NCBI RefSeq assembly: GCF_013141775.1
Contig: NZ_WHOB01000062.1
Location: 1-64,000 of the forward strand
DNA from: Paenibacillus phytohabitans
Lineage (GTDB): Bacteria; Bacillota; Bacilli; Paenibacillales; Paenibacillaceae
Direction of reading: 5' to 3'
DNA length: 64,000 nucleotides
Positions within the stretch are counted from its first letter, which is position 1; every line of letters starts with the position of its first letter. Both the position numbers and the translations under genes were made by a program. Under the pieces are notes generated by a model. The model saw nothing but the letters and a program-made list of their open reading frames with translations. It did no database searches and had not been told where the DNA came from. Shown here in pieces: positions 26,960 to 35,775 of this stretch.

Positions 26960-27390
26960 CAAAGGGATAAATCCTTCTGAAGCCGCCGAAAGCGGGAGGC
27001 AGGAGGAAGTGAGGAGCATTAGTGCCTCTGAATCTGCCGAAAGCGGGCGGCAGGCGGGAATGAGGAGCATTAGTGCCCCTGAATCTGCGGAAAGCGGGCG
27101 GCAGACGGGAATGAGGGGCAAAAGTGCCCCTGAATCTGACGAAAGCGGGCGGCAGGCGGAAATGAGGGGCATTAGTGCCCCTGAATCTGCCGAAAGCGGG
27201 CGGCAGGCGGAAATGAGGGGCATTAGTGCCCCTGAATCTGCCGAAAGCGGGAACAGGCGGGAATGAGGGGCATTAGTGCCCCTGAATCTGCCGAAAGCGG
27301 GCGGCAGGCGGGAATGAGGGGCATTAGTGCCCCTGAATCTGCCGAAAGCGAGCGGCAGACGAATGAGGGGCAAAAGTGCGCTTGATTTCA
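26960..27390 (+). repeat. 51-bp minisatellite with a GGGGCA-TGCCCC hairpin in each unit, array 1
   Basis: About nine units. The GAGGRGC start recurs at 27011, 27062, 27113, 27164, 27215, 27265, 27316 and 27365 (51 bp, with one 50 and one 49). Each unit has AGGGGCA-TTAG-TGCCCCT, followed by TGAATCTGCCGAAAGCGGGC. The reading frame stays open for five or six units (GRQAEMRGISAPESAES per unit) but is broken by the 50-bp unit, which argues against coding. Same family as 60255-60850. Confidence 0.9.
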
Positions 27391-27569
27391 CCGGCGGCTG
27401 CCCGGAACTAGTCTGTCTGGAGTGGCGTGGGTGGCCTTAATCTACTTAAGCTGCACAGGCTCCATCAACTCCATCAACTCCATAAGCTCATAAGCTCCAG
27501 CCCAATTTGCCTTCCGGGTGATTTTTTTCTTTGCCGGGCAGAGGTTGGCGAAATAAGCTAGTTGCTAAT

Positions 27570-27825
27570 TGCCTAGTTGCCTAGTTGGCTGCTGGTTATT
27601 GGCTACTGGGTGCTGGATGTTGCTTGTTGCTTGTTGCTTGCTGGTTGTTGGCTGTTGGTTGCTGATAGTTGGCTGTTGGCTGCTGATTGTTGGCCGTTGC
27701 TTGTTGCTTGCTGGTTGTTGGCTGGCTGTTGGCTGCTGATTGTTGGCCGTTGCTTGTTGCTTGTTGCTTGCTGGTTGTTGGCTACTGGTTGTTGGCTGGT
27801 GGTTGTTGGTTGCTGGAGCAGGTAA
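27570..27825 (+). repeat. G/T-rich degenerate repeat (TTGGCTG, TTGCTTG and TTGGTTG)
   Basis: About 250 bp of seven-base units with very few A or C on the plus strand. A 47-bp block is repeated nearly exactly around 27680 and 27735. The open frame of 82 codons is Trp/Leu/Cys-rich low complexity and is not a credible gene. Confidence 0.8.
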
Positions 27826-27845
27826 GCGTACCGTCAGCAGATGAA

Positions 27846-28024
27846 GCGGACTGAAAAGACCCTATTTTCCGGAAAACCCCTTTTCTGAGGTTTAAGCGGA
27901 CTGAGAATCAGCTATTTTGTTCATTTGGGCGTGAAATGGGCTGCGGGAGAGCCATTAACGGAATCTGAGTCCGCTTAGCCAGCAAATCTTCCAGATTTGG
28001 GCAAATAGCGGATTTTCAGTCCGT
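27846..28024. repeat. GCGGACT four-box element, copy 2
   Basis: GCGGACT at 27846 and 27896, AGTCCGC at 27968 and AGTCCGT at 28018. Spacings 50, 72, 50. AACGGAATCTGAGTCCGC (27957-27974) matches copy 3 closely. It is followed at 28065-28110 by CCGCCAAGCACTCG and a small hairpin; a similar CCGCCAAGCA tail follows copy 3. Confidence 0.85.
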
Positions 28025-28189
28025 TTGATTAGTTGGTTGTCCGGGCAGATGGGCTTTGATAAGCTCCGCCAAGCACTCGCAGAGGACATGCGGGAGTGCT
28101 AACATGCAAATCCGCTTCAGCCATAAAACCTCATCCATGAAGGCGGCAACTCGACTTTATTTTTCAGGAAAGAGGCTGCCTGGCGAAAG

Positions 28190-28325
28190 GAGAGGGAGGA
28201 ATTCCTCTGAATCCGGCTGGGACGGGGAACTGGTGGAATGAGCGGGAACAATTCCCTCGAATCGGGTTGTCCCAGAGGAAATCCCCTCGAATCAGATTGG
28301 AGCGGGGAAATTGGTTCCCCTCCCC
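28190..28325 (+). repeat. Short hairpin plus CGAATC repeat, three degenerate units
   Basis: GGAATTCC, GGGAACAATTCCC and GGGGAAATTGGTTCCCC stems, with TCTGAATC or TCGAATC after the stem at 28209, 28259 and 28289. Design (small stem, then TGAAT) resembles the 51-bp minisatellite. Confidence 0.55.
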
Positions 28326-28444
28326 TTGTACATACGGTAAATCCATGCTCCGCATACGGTGATTTCACTGTATCTTAAGCGGCTTATTGCCCGGCCCCGG
28401 GTCCGGGTGACATAATCGAAGAGCAGGCATGTACACAGGAAGGC

Positions 28445-30208
28445 GTGAAGAACTTGGACTATTTCCGGAAGCAATCGTTCCGCAGTAAATTAAAAACCGC
28501 ATTCCTGGCCGTGATTCTCCTCTCTGTGCTGATGACCGGAGGACTGTCCTATTCCATCTCGGCGGCGATCCTGGAGAAAAATGCGCTGAAGCTCACCCAG
28601 GATACCGTCGTCAAATCGGCACAGATCATCGACGAGAAGCTGAACAAGCTGACACTGATTATGATGACCTTTATGATCAGCCAGCCTTTTCACGATATGA
28701 TGAGGGATGTCGTCTCCGGGGACACAGGCAGATATTATACCCATCTGAATGATCTTGATAACGTTTTCTCGCAGGCGCGGATTGCCGAGCCGCTGATTCA
28801 GTCCATCTATGTGTCCACGCCGATCGGGGAGTTCTACCCGTCGTCGATGAACCGCAACCGGCTGACGGAATTCAAGGATACGTTTCTATATGAGCGCATT
28901 GAACAGGAGAAGAAGAACCTGTGGGTCGAGGGCCATGAGGATATGCTGTTCTCCGGCAAGGACCGGGTGATCTCACTGATTCTGGAGCCCATATTCGATA
29001 CTCCGGTCAGCGGTGTCTATATCGTAGTCAATATCCGCGAAGACGGCTTCCGCAAGCTGGTAAGCGGAGGTACCGGGGGCGGGGCGCGCAGCTTCCTGCT
29101 GAACGCTTCAGGTGAGCCTGTGTATTCTGTGAAGGACCCGCTGGTCCGCCAGGCGGTGGAGGGCAGTCACCTGACGGGTAGGATCAGCAGCAGCCGGGAT
29201 CTCAGCAATACGTTTAAGCTAGGCGGTGAATCCTATCTGCTGAACTATTCTCATCTGGGCATCGCAGATTGGACGATGACCACAATCCAGTCCAAAGCCA
29301 GCGTGCTGAAGGATATGATCTATGTTAAGTGGATGCTTGTGGTGGTGGCCCTCGCCGCCTTCACGGTCACAATGATGGTATCCGGCGCATTTACCCGTTA
29401 TCTGCTGAGGCCACTGCAGGGTCTGATGAAGGTGATGAAAAAGGTGGAAAGCAACGATCTGACCGCCCGGTTCGAGAGCAGCAGCGGGGATGAGCTGGCT
29501 CAGGTCGGGATCCGGTTCAACCGGATGCTGGAGCAGATTGTGGTGCTGATCGGGGAAGTCACCGAAGCAGAGACGAATAAACGCTCGGCGGAGATCAAGG
29601 CGCTGTCGGCGCAGATGGACCCCCACTTCCTGTACAACACGCTGAATACGATCTACTGGAAGCTGAATCTGAAGCAGGTGGAGCAGTCGCAGCGAATGGT
29701 AGTGTCGCTGTCCCGGCTGTTTCAGCTGGGGCTGAATAAGGGGCAGGAAATCACAACGCTGTCCAAGGAGCTGGAGCATGTCCGCCAGTATCTGGAGCTG
29801 CAGTGCAGCTGCTATGAAGGGTTGTTCCGTTATGAAATCCACGTAGAGGATGAAGCGCTGAATACACTCCCTATTCCGCGCATTCTGCTTCAGCCGCTGG
29901 TAGAGAACAGCATTCTGCACGGCTTCCGTGATCTGGAAAGCGGCGGAGTGATTGATATAGAGATACTGGACGAGGGAGAACGCTGGTGTATTACGGTCCG
30001 CGACAATGGAGCAGGCATGGAGGAGGATCAGGTCCGGTCACTCTTCTGGAGGGAATCGGATAAGGGGTATGCCGTGTCCAATCTGATCCGCAGGCTGCAG
30101 CTGTATTACGGGGACAGTGCGGCGTTCCGGGTGGACAGCGGGCCAGGCCGGGGAACGGCGGTCATCATATCTTTACCCAAGAGAGAGGAGCATCAGGATG
30201 GACGATAA
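28445..30208 (+). CDS. YesM-type sensor histidine kinase
   Basis: A 587-residue membrane kinase. One helix at about 17-40, an extracytoplasmic Cache-like sensor (about 45-285), and a second helix at about 297-320. A HAMP segment (RPLQGLMKVMKKVESNDL) follows. The HisKA_5 motif with His394 is in MDPHFLYNTLNTIYWKLNL. The ATPase domain has PLVENSILHGF and DNGAGM. GTG 28445 follows GGAAGG; no better ATG exists. Its 3' end overlaps the response regulator by 11 bp. Such pairs usually activate an adjacent sugar transport operon, and here the GH130 operon at 34408 is the likely target. Confidence 0.88.
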   Translation: MKNLDYFRKQSFRSKLKTAFLAVILLSVLMTGGLSYSISAAILEKNALKLTQDTVVKSAQIIDEKLNKLTLIMMTFMISQPFHDMMRDVVSGDTGRYYTHLNDLDNVFSQARIAEPLIQSIYVSTPIGEFYPSSMNRNRLTEFKDTFLYERIEQEKKNLWVEGHEDMLFSGKDRVISLILEPIFDTPVSGVYIVVNIREDGFRKLVSGGTGGGARSFLLNASGEPVYSVKDPLVRQAVEGSHLTGRISSSRDLSNTFKLGGESYLLNYSHLGIADWTMTTIQSKASVLKDMIYVKWMLVVVALAAFTVTMMVSGAFTRYLLRPLQGLMKVMKKVESNDLTARFESSSGDELAQVGIRFNRMLEQIVVLIGEVTEAETNKRSAEIKALSAQMDPHFLYNTLNTIYWKLNLKQVEQSQRMVVSLSRLFQLGLNKGQEITTLSKELEHVRQYLELQCSCYEGLFRYEIHVEDEALNTLPIPRILLQPLVENSILHGFRDLESGGVIDIEILDEGERWCITVRDNGAGMEEDQVRSLFWRESDKGYAVSNLIRRLQLYYGDSAAFRVDSGPGRGTAVIISLPKREEHQDGR

Positions 30209-31835
30209 GGGTGTGATCAGCTTGTGCATTATAGACGATATCAAAAGCGTAGTCGCAGGACTCACCTGCATGAACTGGGCGGAGCAGGGGATCCGGGTGG
30301 CAGGTACGGCAGCCAACGGGGAGGATGGGCTGGAGATGATCTCGGAGCTGCATCCGGATCTTGTCATAACGGATATACGGATGCCGCGAATGGACGGACT
30401 GTCGATGCTGCGGGCCGTGCTGGAACGCCACCGGGACTGTAAGGTGATTCTGATCAGCGGCTATGCCGATTTTGAATATGCGCAGCAGGCTGTCCAGCTT
30501 GGCGCTTTTGACTTTGTCGTCAAGCCGTTTACGGAAGAGGATATTATGAAGGCGGTGCTGCGGGCGAAGGCGGAGATTATGGAAGAACGGTCGAAGCTGC
30601 TTACCCTGCGGGAGATGGAAAAAAGATTGCGGGAGAGTCTGCCGGTGCTGCGGCAGGAATACTTCGCCCTGCTGGTCAGCCACCGTACAGCCTGGGAGCA
30701 GGCGGCGGCCCGCTGGGAATTCCTGAATATCGATCTGAACCCGCAGGGGTTTGTGGTGATGCTGCTTGAGATCGATCACTTTCAGGAGCGGGCAGCCGAG
30801 CTGTCCATCCGCGAGGTGGAGCTGATCCGCTTCTCGCTGCTCAATATCACGCAGGAGACGATTGCCGAATATGCGCGCTGCGTAGTCTTCCGCGCCAGAC
30901 ATAACCGCTATCTGGCGGTTATGAATGATTGCAGCGCGGTCAGTGCAGTGGAGATTGCGGAACGCTGCTGCCGGAATATTGAACGCTACACCAAGTTCAC
31001 GGTTTCGGTCGGGGTCGGAGGCAGAGTGGAGGAGACGAGTGAGCTGCCCGATTCCTATCTGCAGGCCAACCGGGCGCTGGCCTATCATCTGTTCACGGAA
31101 GGCAATGCAGCCATCCGTTATGACGATATTCTCCCGGCCGGCAGCCAGGAGCCGCTGTCCCTGGAATACAAGGACGAGCTGCTGCTGGCGCTGCGCTCCG
31201 GGAATACCGGCAAGGCAGCGGCTATTCTGGAGGATATCTCGACAAGCCTCCAGAGTCTGGTCTCCCGGCAGAATCCGGATTATCTGCTCAGCCTGTACGA
31301 TGAGCTGGCTGCCTCGGCGATCCGGAGCTTCTATGAGCTGATTCCGTATGCGGATATCCAGCCGCTGATCCAGAGATTCAGGGCTGTTCAGGGAACAGCC
31401 GGACTGCCGCTGGCTTCTCTCCAGCGGCAGCTGCTGGAGTTATGCGTGGAAGGGGCCGCACTGGTACGCAAGAACAGCCTGTCCGAGGGGCAGAAGGTTA
31501 TCTATGCCTCACTCGATTATATTCAGAGCCATCTCTCTGAGGATATAACGGTAGGGGATTGCGCCGCTCACGTCCATCTCAGCGCGAGCTACTACTCCAG
31601 TCTTTTCAAGAAGGTGACCGGTATGACGGTCACCCAGTATGTGACCATGGAGAAGATCCAGAAGGCCAAAGCGCTGCTGGTAGAAGGGATGCCGGTGCAG
31701 GAGGTCGCCCTTGCAGCAGGTTACGAGGAGCGGCGGTATTTCAGCGAAATGTTCAAGAAGATCACCGGGCAGACACCTTCGGAATTCAGGGCAGGCTATC
31801 ATCCTGACCGTCCGGAGGAGAAACCTTACCGATGA
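30198..31835 (+). CDS. YesN-type response regulator (REC plus AraC helix-turn-helix)
   Basis: A 545-residue protein. The receiver (residues 5-125) has the acidic pair in CIIDD, phospho-acceptor Asp59 in VITDIRMPRMDG and Lys in VVKPF. A central 280-residue linker leads to an AraC-type double helix-turn-helix at about 440-540 (DITVGDCAAHVHLSASYYSSLFKK and PVQEVALAAGYEERRYFSEMFKKITGQTP). ATG 30198 follows GAGAGAGG and lies inside the kinase gene. The stop overlaps the next start as ATGA. The direct repeats at 34248-34284 are candidate binding sites. Confidence 0.88.
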   Translation: MDDKGVISLCIIDDIKSVVAGLTCMNWAEQGIRVAGTAANGEDGLEMISELHPDLVITDIRMPRMDGLSMLRAVLERHRDCKVILISGYADFEYAQQAVQLGAFDFVVKPFTEEDIMKAVLRAKAEIMEERSKLLTLREMEKRLRESLPVLRQEYFALLVSHRTAWEQAAARWEFLNIDLNPQGFVVMLLEIDHFQERAAELSIREVELIRFSLLNITQETIAEYARCVVFRARHNRYLAVMNDCSAVSAVEIAERCCRNIERYTKFTVSVGVGGRVEETSELPDSYLQANRALAYHLFTEGNAAIRYDDILPAGSQEPLSLEYKDELLLALRSGNTGKAAAILEDISTSLQSLVSRQNPDYLLSLYDELAASAIRSFYELIPYADIQPLIQRFRAVQGTAGLPLASLQRQLLELCVEGAALVRKNSLSEGQKVIYASLDYIQSHLSEDITVGDCAAHVHLSASYYSSLFKKVTGMTVTQYVTMEKIQKAKALLVEGMPVQEVALAAGYEERRYFSEMFKKITGQTPSEFRAGYHPDRPEEKPYR

Positions 31836-32674
31836 CGAAGCCAGATCCGCATCGTTCCGGCGTCATTTATGCTAATTATTTCGCACACACGAAACCCCAC
31901 TCCGTTAAGTACGAAGAGGGGCTGACCTACTATCTGTTCCGGTTTCAGGCGGAAGGTACCTGCCGGGCGCTGGTGGCGGGCAATTACGAGACCATCATCC
32001 CCGGAGACCTGCTCATTTATCCTCCCGGTCAGCCCTACGGACTAAACGTTCAGCCCCGAAGCGTAACGGCATCGGGTGAGACTCAGCCTGCTTCGGACTA
32101 TTTCCTGGCCGGCAAGGGGGAGTGGCTGGACTCGTGGTGGGCTAACACAAGCCTGCCCGTAAAAACGAATATCGGTTTTGACGATACGGTGCTTACGCTA
32201 TGGAAGCATATCATCAGCGAGAAGAAAAAAATGATGCAAAACCTGGACGAGATCATGGACTATCTTCTGAGAACGTTTTGCCTGACCCTGGAGCATGTGA
32301 TTGGGGTCAATCCGCGCACCAAGGGAGTGGATACCGCGTACAAGCTTAAGTTATTCATAGACAACCATGCCCATGAACCGCTTAGCCTGGAGCAGATATC
32401 GGCCTCGGCCGGGTTAAGTGTGTCCCGCTGCTCCTATCTGTTCAAGGCTGCATTTGGCCAATCCATGTTCGCCTACTGTATCAGCGTAAGACTGAAGCTT
32501 GCGCAGCAGCAGGTGCTGTACAGTGGTCTGACGCTTGAACAGATTGCCGACAAAACGGGCTTCCAGAGCTATGCCCATTTCTGCCGGATGTTTCGGGGAC
32601 ACTTTGAACATTCTCCGGGAGAATACCGGCGCAAATTCGGGTTCCGGTTCCATCCGGATGGATGCACAGATTAG
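31832..32674 (+). CDS. AraC family transcriptional regulator
   Basis: A 280-residue one-component regulator with a cupin-like N-terminus (GDLLIYPPGQPYGL) and a C-terminal helix-turn-helix pair (LSLEQISASAGLSVSRCSYLFKAAFGQ and LTLEQIADKTGFQSYAHFCRMFRGHFEHSPGEYRR). It is translationally coupled to the YesN-type gene by a 4-bp ATGA overlap, so three regulatory proteins are made from one transcript. At its end it overlaps the convergent FAD oxidoreductase by 4 bp. The target is probably the neighbouring glycoside genes. Confidence 0.86.
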   Translation: MTKPDPHRSGVIYANYFAHTKPHSVKYEEGLTYYLFRFQAEGTCRALVAGNYETIIPGDLLIYPPGQPYGLNVQPRSVTASGETQPASDYFLAGKGEWLDSWWANTSLPVKTNIGFDDTVLTLWKHIISEKKKMMQNLDEIMDYLLRTFCLTLEHVIGVNPRTKGVDTAYKLKLFIDNHAHEPLSLEQISASAGLSVSRCSYLFKAAFGQSMFAYCISVRLKLAQQQVLYSGLTLEQIADKTGFQSYAHFCRMFRGHFEHSPGEYRRKFGFRFHPDGCTD

Positions 32675-34176
32675 ACGTCTGTATACAAAACCTGATTTTC
32701 TTGAAGCAGGATGGAATGCAGCTTCTCCACCTCTACATTCTGAACAATCCCGTCCGCATCAAGCGCCAGCGCGGCAGCCGCAGCAGCCGATTGCCCCAGG
32801 ATCATGAAGACCGGCTCCATACGGATCGAGCCGTAGGCTGCATGGGTAGCAGATACACATACCGGTACGATCAGATTGGTGCATTCCGTCCGTTTCGGCA
32901 CAACCGCCCGGTAGCTGATCGGGTAAGGGGCAGCCAGCCTCACATAGAATCCGCCCTCTGTGCTTACATGACCGTCTTCGTTCACATAGTATTGGGTGTG
33001 GTGCGAGTCCATGGCGAAGGAGCCCATTCCGATGGAATCCGGCACCGGGTTGTCCAGTCTGACATCATGCTCTGTAACCACATAATCGCCGATCATTCTG
33101 CGGGATTCCCTGATATATAATTGGGACGTCCAGTGGCCGCTGTCCGTGAATTCATCAAGCGGCAGCCCCCACGGCTTGTAGACCGCCCGGATGTCCTCCG
33201 GCACCCGCGGATGATTCTGCAGAGTCCAGACATAACCTTGCTGATAGATGCGGTGGGCCTCCCATATTGCTTCTCTTGCCGGATAATCCGCCTCCGCATA
33301 GCAATGGTTCATTCCATTGTAATCCGTTGAAATGCCGCTATTGTTATTGGAGTCCGTCTTCTCTGCAGTAACCCGGTTTAATTTGAAGAAACGGGAGCGC
33401 TGTCCCTGCTCAATGGCCCGGAACAGAATTTCATAATCGGGCTCGTTATACCCCTCAGGCTTTCCAATCTCCAGGCGGTTGCCGGGATTGTCCGTCAGGC
33501 ACATGCGGAAGTTATATGCCTGAAGCTTGTTGTCACCGTCACCGATGCCGCCGCCGCGGGTAGCATTGACACGCGGAAGCAAGCCGCTCGCGGGTACTCC
33601 TTTAATGATATAGGGATCAATACCGGCTGGAAGCTCGTTTAGCTCGTCGCCGGGCTGAATACCGTTGAGCGTCTCTCCGTAAGCTGAATTCGGCTCCCGG
33701 CCGACAGTATAGGATACACCCGATTTGCCCATCAGATCGCCTTCATACGTAGCGTCAATAAACATCCTGCCCCTATAGATGTTCCCCGATTCCATGCGTA
33801 TAGAAGTGATTGTCGTGCCTTGTCTGGTCACCCCTTCCTGAAGCTCAAGCCTATCACCGCAGACAACTTCGATTTGGTGTTCGGCTACCAGGTCCTGCAA
33901 TACTTCGAGCGCCACCTTGGGTTCGAACAGCCAGCGTGCCCCGTCCTGATTATATTTCCGGGCTACCCGCCGGTAGAACTCCAGGGACAGGCCGCCGACC
34001 GCCTGCTTCATCCCGACATCCGTATCTCCCAGACCTCCGCTGGTCAAGCCCCCAATACGCTGTCCCTGCTCGATTACCACCACGGTTTTGCCCATGTTTG
34101 CGGCTTGGACAGCAGCTGTAATCCCTGCTGCGGTTCCGCCGTAAATGACAATATCATACACTTGTTCCCGGTTCAT
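32671..34176 (-). CDS. FAD-dependent oxidoreductase (FAD_oxidored/PF12831 type), copy 1
   Basis: A 501-residue flavoprotein. The dinucleotide fold is at residues 7-37: YDIVIYGGTAAGITAAVQAANMGKTVVVIE, with GGTAAG in place of the usual GGGxAG. The segment GGLTSGGLGDTDVG and the late block RMEPVFMILGQSAAAAAALAL are typical of PF12831 proteins found in polysaccharide loci. No signal peptide or Tat motif. ATG 34176 follows AGGAGGC at a good distance. It is divergent from the GH130 operon, whose sixth gene is another PF12831 protein. The reaction is unknown; oxidation of a sugar hydroxyl is a reasonable guess. Confidence 0.8.
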   Translation of the reverse strand: MNREQVYDIVIYGGTAAGITAAVQAANMGKTVVVIEQGQRIGGLTSGGLGDTDVGMKQAVGGLSLEFYRRVARKYNQDGARWLFEPKVALEVLQDLVAEHQIEVVCGDRLELQEGVTRQGTTITSIRMESGNIYRGRMFIDATYEGDLMGKSGVSYTVGREPNSAYGETLNGIQPGDELNELPAGIDPYIIKGVPASGLLPRVNATRGGGIGDGDNKLQAYNFRMCLTDNPGNRLEIGKPEGYNEPDYEILFRAIEQGQRSRFFKLNRVTAEKTDSNNNSGISTDYNGMNHCYAEADYPAREAIWEAHRIYQQGYVWTLQNHPRVPEDIRAVYKPWGLPLDEFTDSGHWTSQLYIRESRRMIGDYVVTEHDVRLDNPVPDSIGMGSFAMDSHHTQYYVNEDGHVSTEGGFYVRLAAPYPISYRAVVPKRTECTNLIVPVCVSATHAAYGSIRMEPVFMILGQSAAAAAALALDADGIVQNVEVEKLHSILLQENQVLYTDV

Positions 34177-34247
34177 AGTATGCCTCCTAATGCCTGATTT
34201 CACCTGCAGAAATTATCATAACCGCTGGCCGGCCAAGCGGGAATGAT

Positions 34248-34284
34248 GGATCTTCCTTTTTGATTTGACGGATCTTACTGTTTT
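34248..34284. promoter_or_regulatory. Direct repeat, candidate AraC/YesN binding site
   Basis: GGATCTT-C-CT-T-TTT at 34248 and GGATCTT-A-CT-G-TTT at 34270 share GGATCTTnCTnTTT, 22 bp apart (two helical turns). That is the usual half-site spacing of AraC-type activators. It lies between the divergent FAD oxidoreductase and GH130 genes. Confidence 0.55.
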
Positions 34285-34389
34285 GTTCAAGCGGCTGATT
34301 TTATGGAAAAAGCCTTTTGAAATCAGGGGTTCCGTATGATAAGGTGATTCCTGAAAAACGGGGAACGCCCTTATCCTATGATGTATAAC

Positions 34390-34411
34390 AGGAGGAACTA
34401 TGAAACTATGA
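34390..34411 (+). promoter_or_regulatory. Ribosome binding site with a three-codon mini-frame overlapping the GH130 start
   Basis: AGGAGG (34390-34395) is followed by ATG AAA CTA TGA (34400-34411). Its stop overlaps the ATG of the GH130 gene at 34408. The GH130 ATG is 12 bases from AGGAGG, too far for best use; the mini-frame may relay ribosomes by re-initiation. Confidence 0.4.
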
Positions 34412-35643
34412 AACCGAAGAAACCGAAATTCCGCTATTTGGACAAACCGGCGCTTGAGCCTGTATCAGGCTGTGACTGGGCGGATAAAATGGTGTTGAAT
34501 CCGGCGATTATTAAGGACCCTGATTCTGATGAAATCCATATGCTATTCCGGGCCACCGGACCATGGACGCACAAAAGAAGAGAGGGCTGTCATGATCCGT
34601 ATCCGATTTTTCTGGGTTATGCGTGCAGCAGGGATGCGGGAGAAACCTGGGAGGCAGACTTCTCTAGACCCGCTCTGGCGCCCGCACTGGGGTATGAGGA
34701 GCACGAGCTGTACATCACGGATATTTACGGAAATGAAGTGCGGAATTATGCCAACGGCTGTGTGGAGGACCCGCGTATCTTTTATGTCGAAGAGGAGTTA
34801 TACGTCACGGTGGCCTGCCGGCCGTTTCCCCCTGGCCCCTATTGGCTCAGCAGCCAGCAGCCTCCGGTGCAGACGCGGTTTGAATATGTTCCCGATTGGA
34901 TTTTTACTGGAGATGAGGCAGACCCGTTCATTCAATCGGCCCGGGCCAATGACACCGTGAGTGTGCTCTACAAGCTTAATCTGGATAAGCTGAAGCAGGG
35001 TGAATATGAAAGCGCTTTTCAGTATGTGGGTCCGCTCACCGAGGGACATGTCAGCGATAACCGTGATGTGTTCTTATTTCCCCGGAAAATGAGGATCGCC
35101 GGTAAAATGCAATATCTGATGCTGCACCGGCCGATGAATGTCCTTCCCTTTGAAGGGGGAGAGAAGGCGGGTAAGCCCTCGATTTATTTGGCGGCAGCGG
35201 AAGCCGTAGCGGCTTTTGCCTCGCCCAAAGCGGCCCATCGGCTGCTGGCTTATCCGGTCTTTGACTGGGAGGAGAACCGGGTGGGTGCAAGCTGGCCGCC
35301 GATAGCCTTGGGGAATAGAGAGTGGCTGGTACCCTATCACGCGAAGAAAAATGTACAGTTCGGGTACACGCAATCCTTCATGATCCTCAGGGAGCAGGAT
35401 AATGATTTCCCGGCTGTTATTCACCGGTGCTCCGACCGTCTGATGTATGCCGAGCGGGATTGGGAAATGCCGGAGGATTACCCGACACCTTGCCTGTTTA
35501 CGACCGGAGGCATTGTCTTGGGCGAAGAATTAATCATGTCTTATGGCGCGGCAGATCAGAAGGCGGGGATATCGTGGGTTAATTTTGCAGAATTGCTGGC
35601 GTATATCCGGAAATACGATGAGAACGGGAACCTGACCGGATAA
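34408..35643 (+). CDS. GH130-family beta-mannoside phosphorylase-like protein, copy 1
   Basis: A 411-residue cytoplasmic protein resembling GH130 five-bladed beta-propeller enzymes (LNPAIIKDPDSDEIHMLFRATG, CVEDPRIFYVEEELYVTV, LVPYHAKKNVQFGYTQSFMIL). GH130 members phosphorolyse or hydrolyse beta-mannosides with one aspartate as acid and phosphate as nucleophile. At 411 residues it is longer than the usual 320-350. It is divergent enough that substrate assignment is open. ATG 34408 is preferred; ATG 34378 has no ribosome binding site. First gene of the operon ending at 42583. Confidence 0.72.
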   Translation: MKPKKPKFRYLDKPALEPVSGCDWADKMVLNPAIIKDPDSDEIHMLFRATGPWTHKRREGCHDPYPIFLGYACSRDAGETWEADFSRPALAPALGYEEHELYITDIYGNEVRNYANGCVEDPRIFYVEEELYVTVACRPFPPGPYWLSSQQPPVQTRFEYVPDWIFTGDEADPFIQSARANDTVSVLYKLNLDKLKQGEYESAFQYVGPLTEGHVSDNRDVFLFPRKMRIAGKMQYLMLHRPMNVLPFEGGEKAGKPSIYLAAAEAVAAFASPKAAHRLLAYPVFDWEENRVGASWPPIALGNREWLVPYHAKKNVQFGYTQSFMILREQDNDFPAVIHRCSDRLMYAERDWEMPEDYPTPCLFTTGGIVLGEELIMSYGAADQKAGISWVNFAELLAYIRKYDENGNLTG

Positions 35644-35775
35644 GGAAGCTTCAGCAGCTAAGAACCATGGATTTCTGTCCCTAGAGAGTGAGACTGCCGC
35701 ACTCCTTTTGCGGGGGAGGGGGCTTATAATGAGAACGAGCTCACAATACAAATGTTAATCAAAGGGGTAGAACGT

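Noticed and set aside
26934..27266. 110-codon open frame over the 51-bp array
   Set aside because: Open only because 51 is divisible by three; broken by a 50-bp unit, no ribosome binding site, and the opposite strand is just as open.
27577..27825. Trp/Leu/Cys-rich 82-codon frame
   Set aside because: Simple G/T-rich repeat; no start signal.
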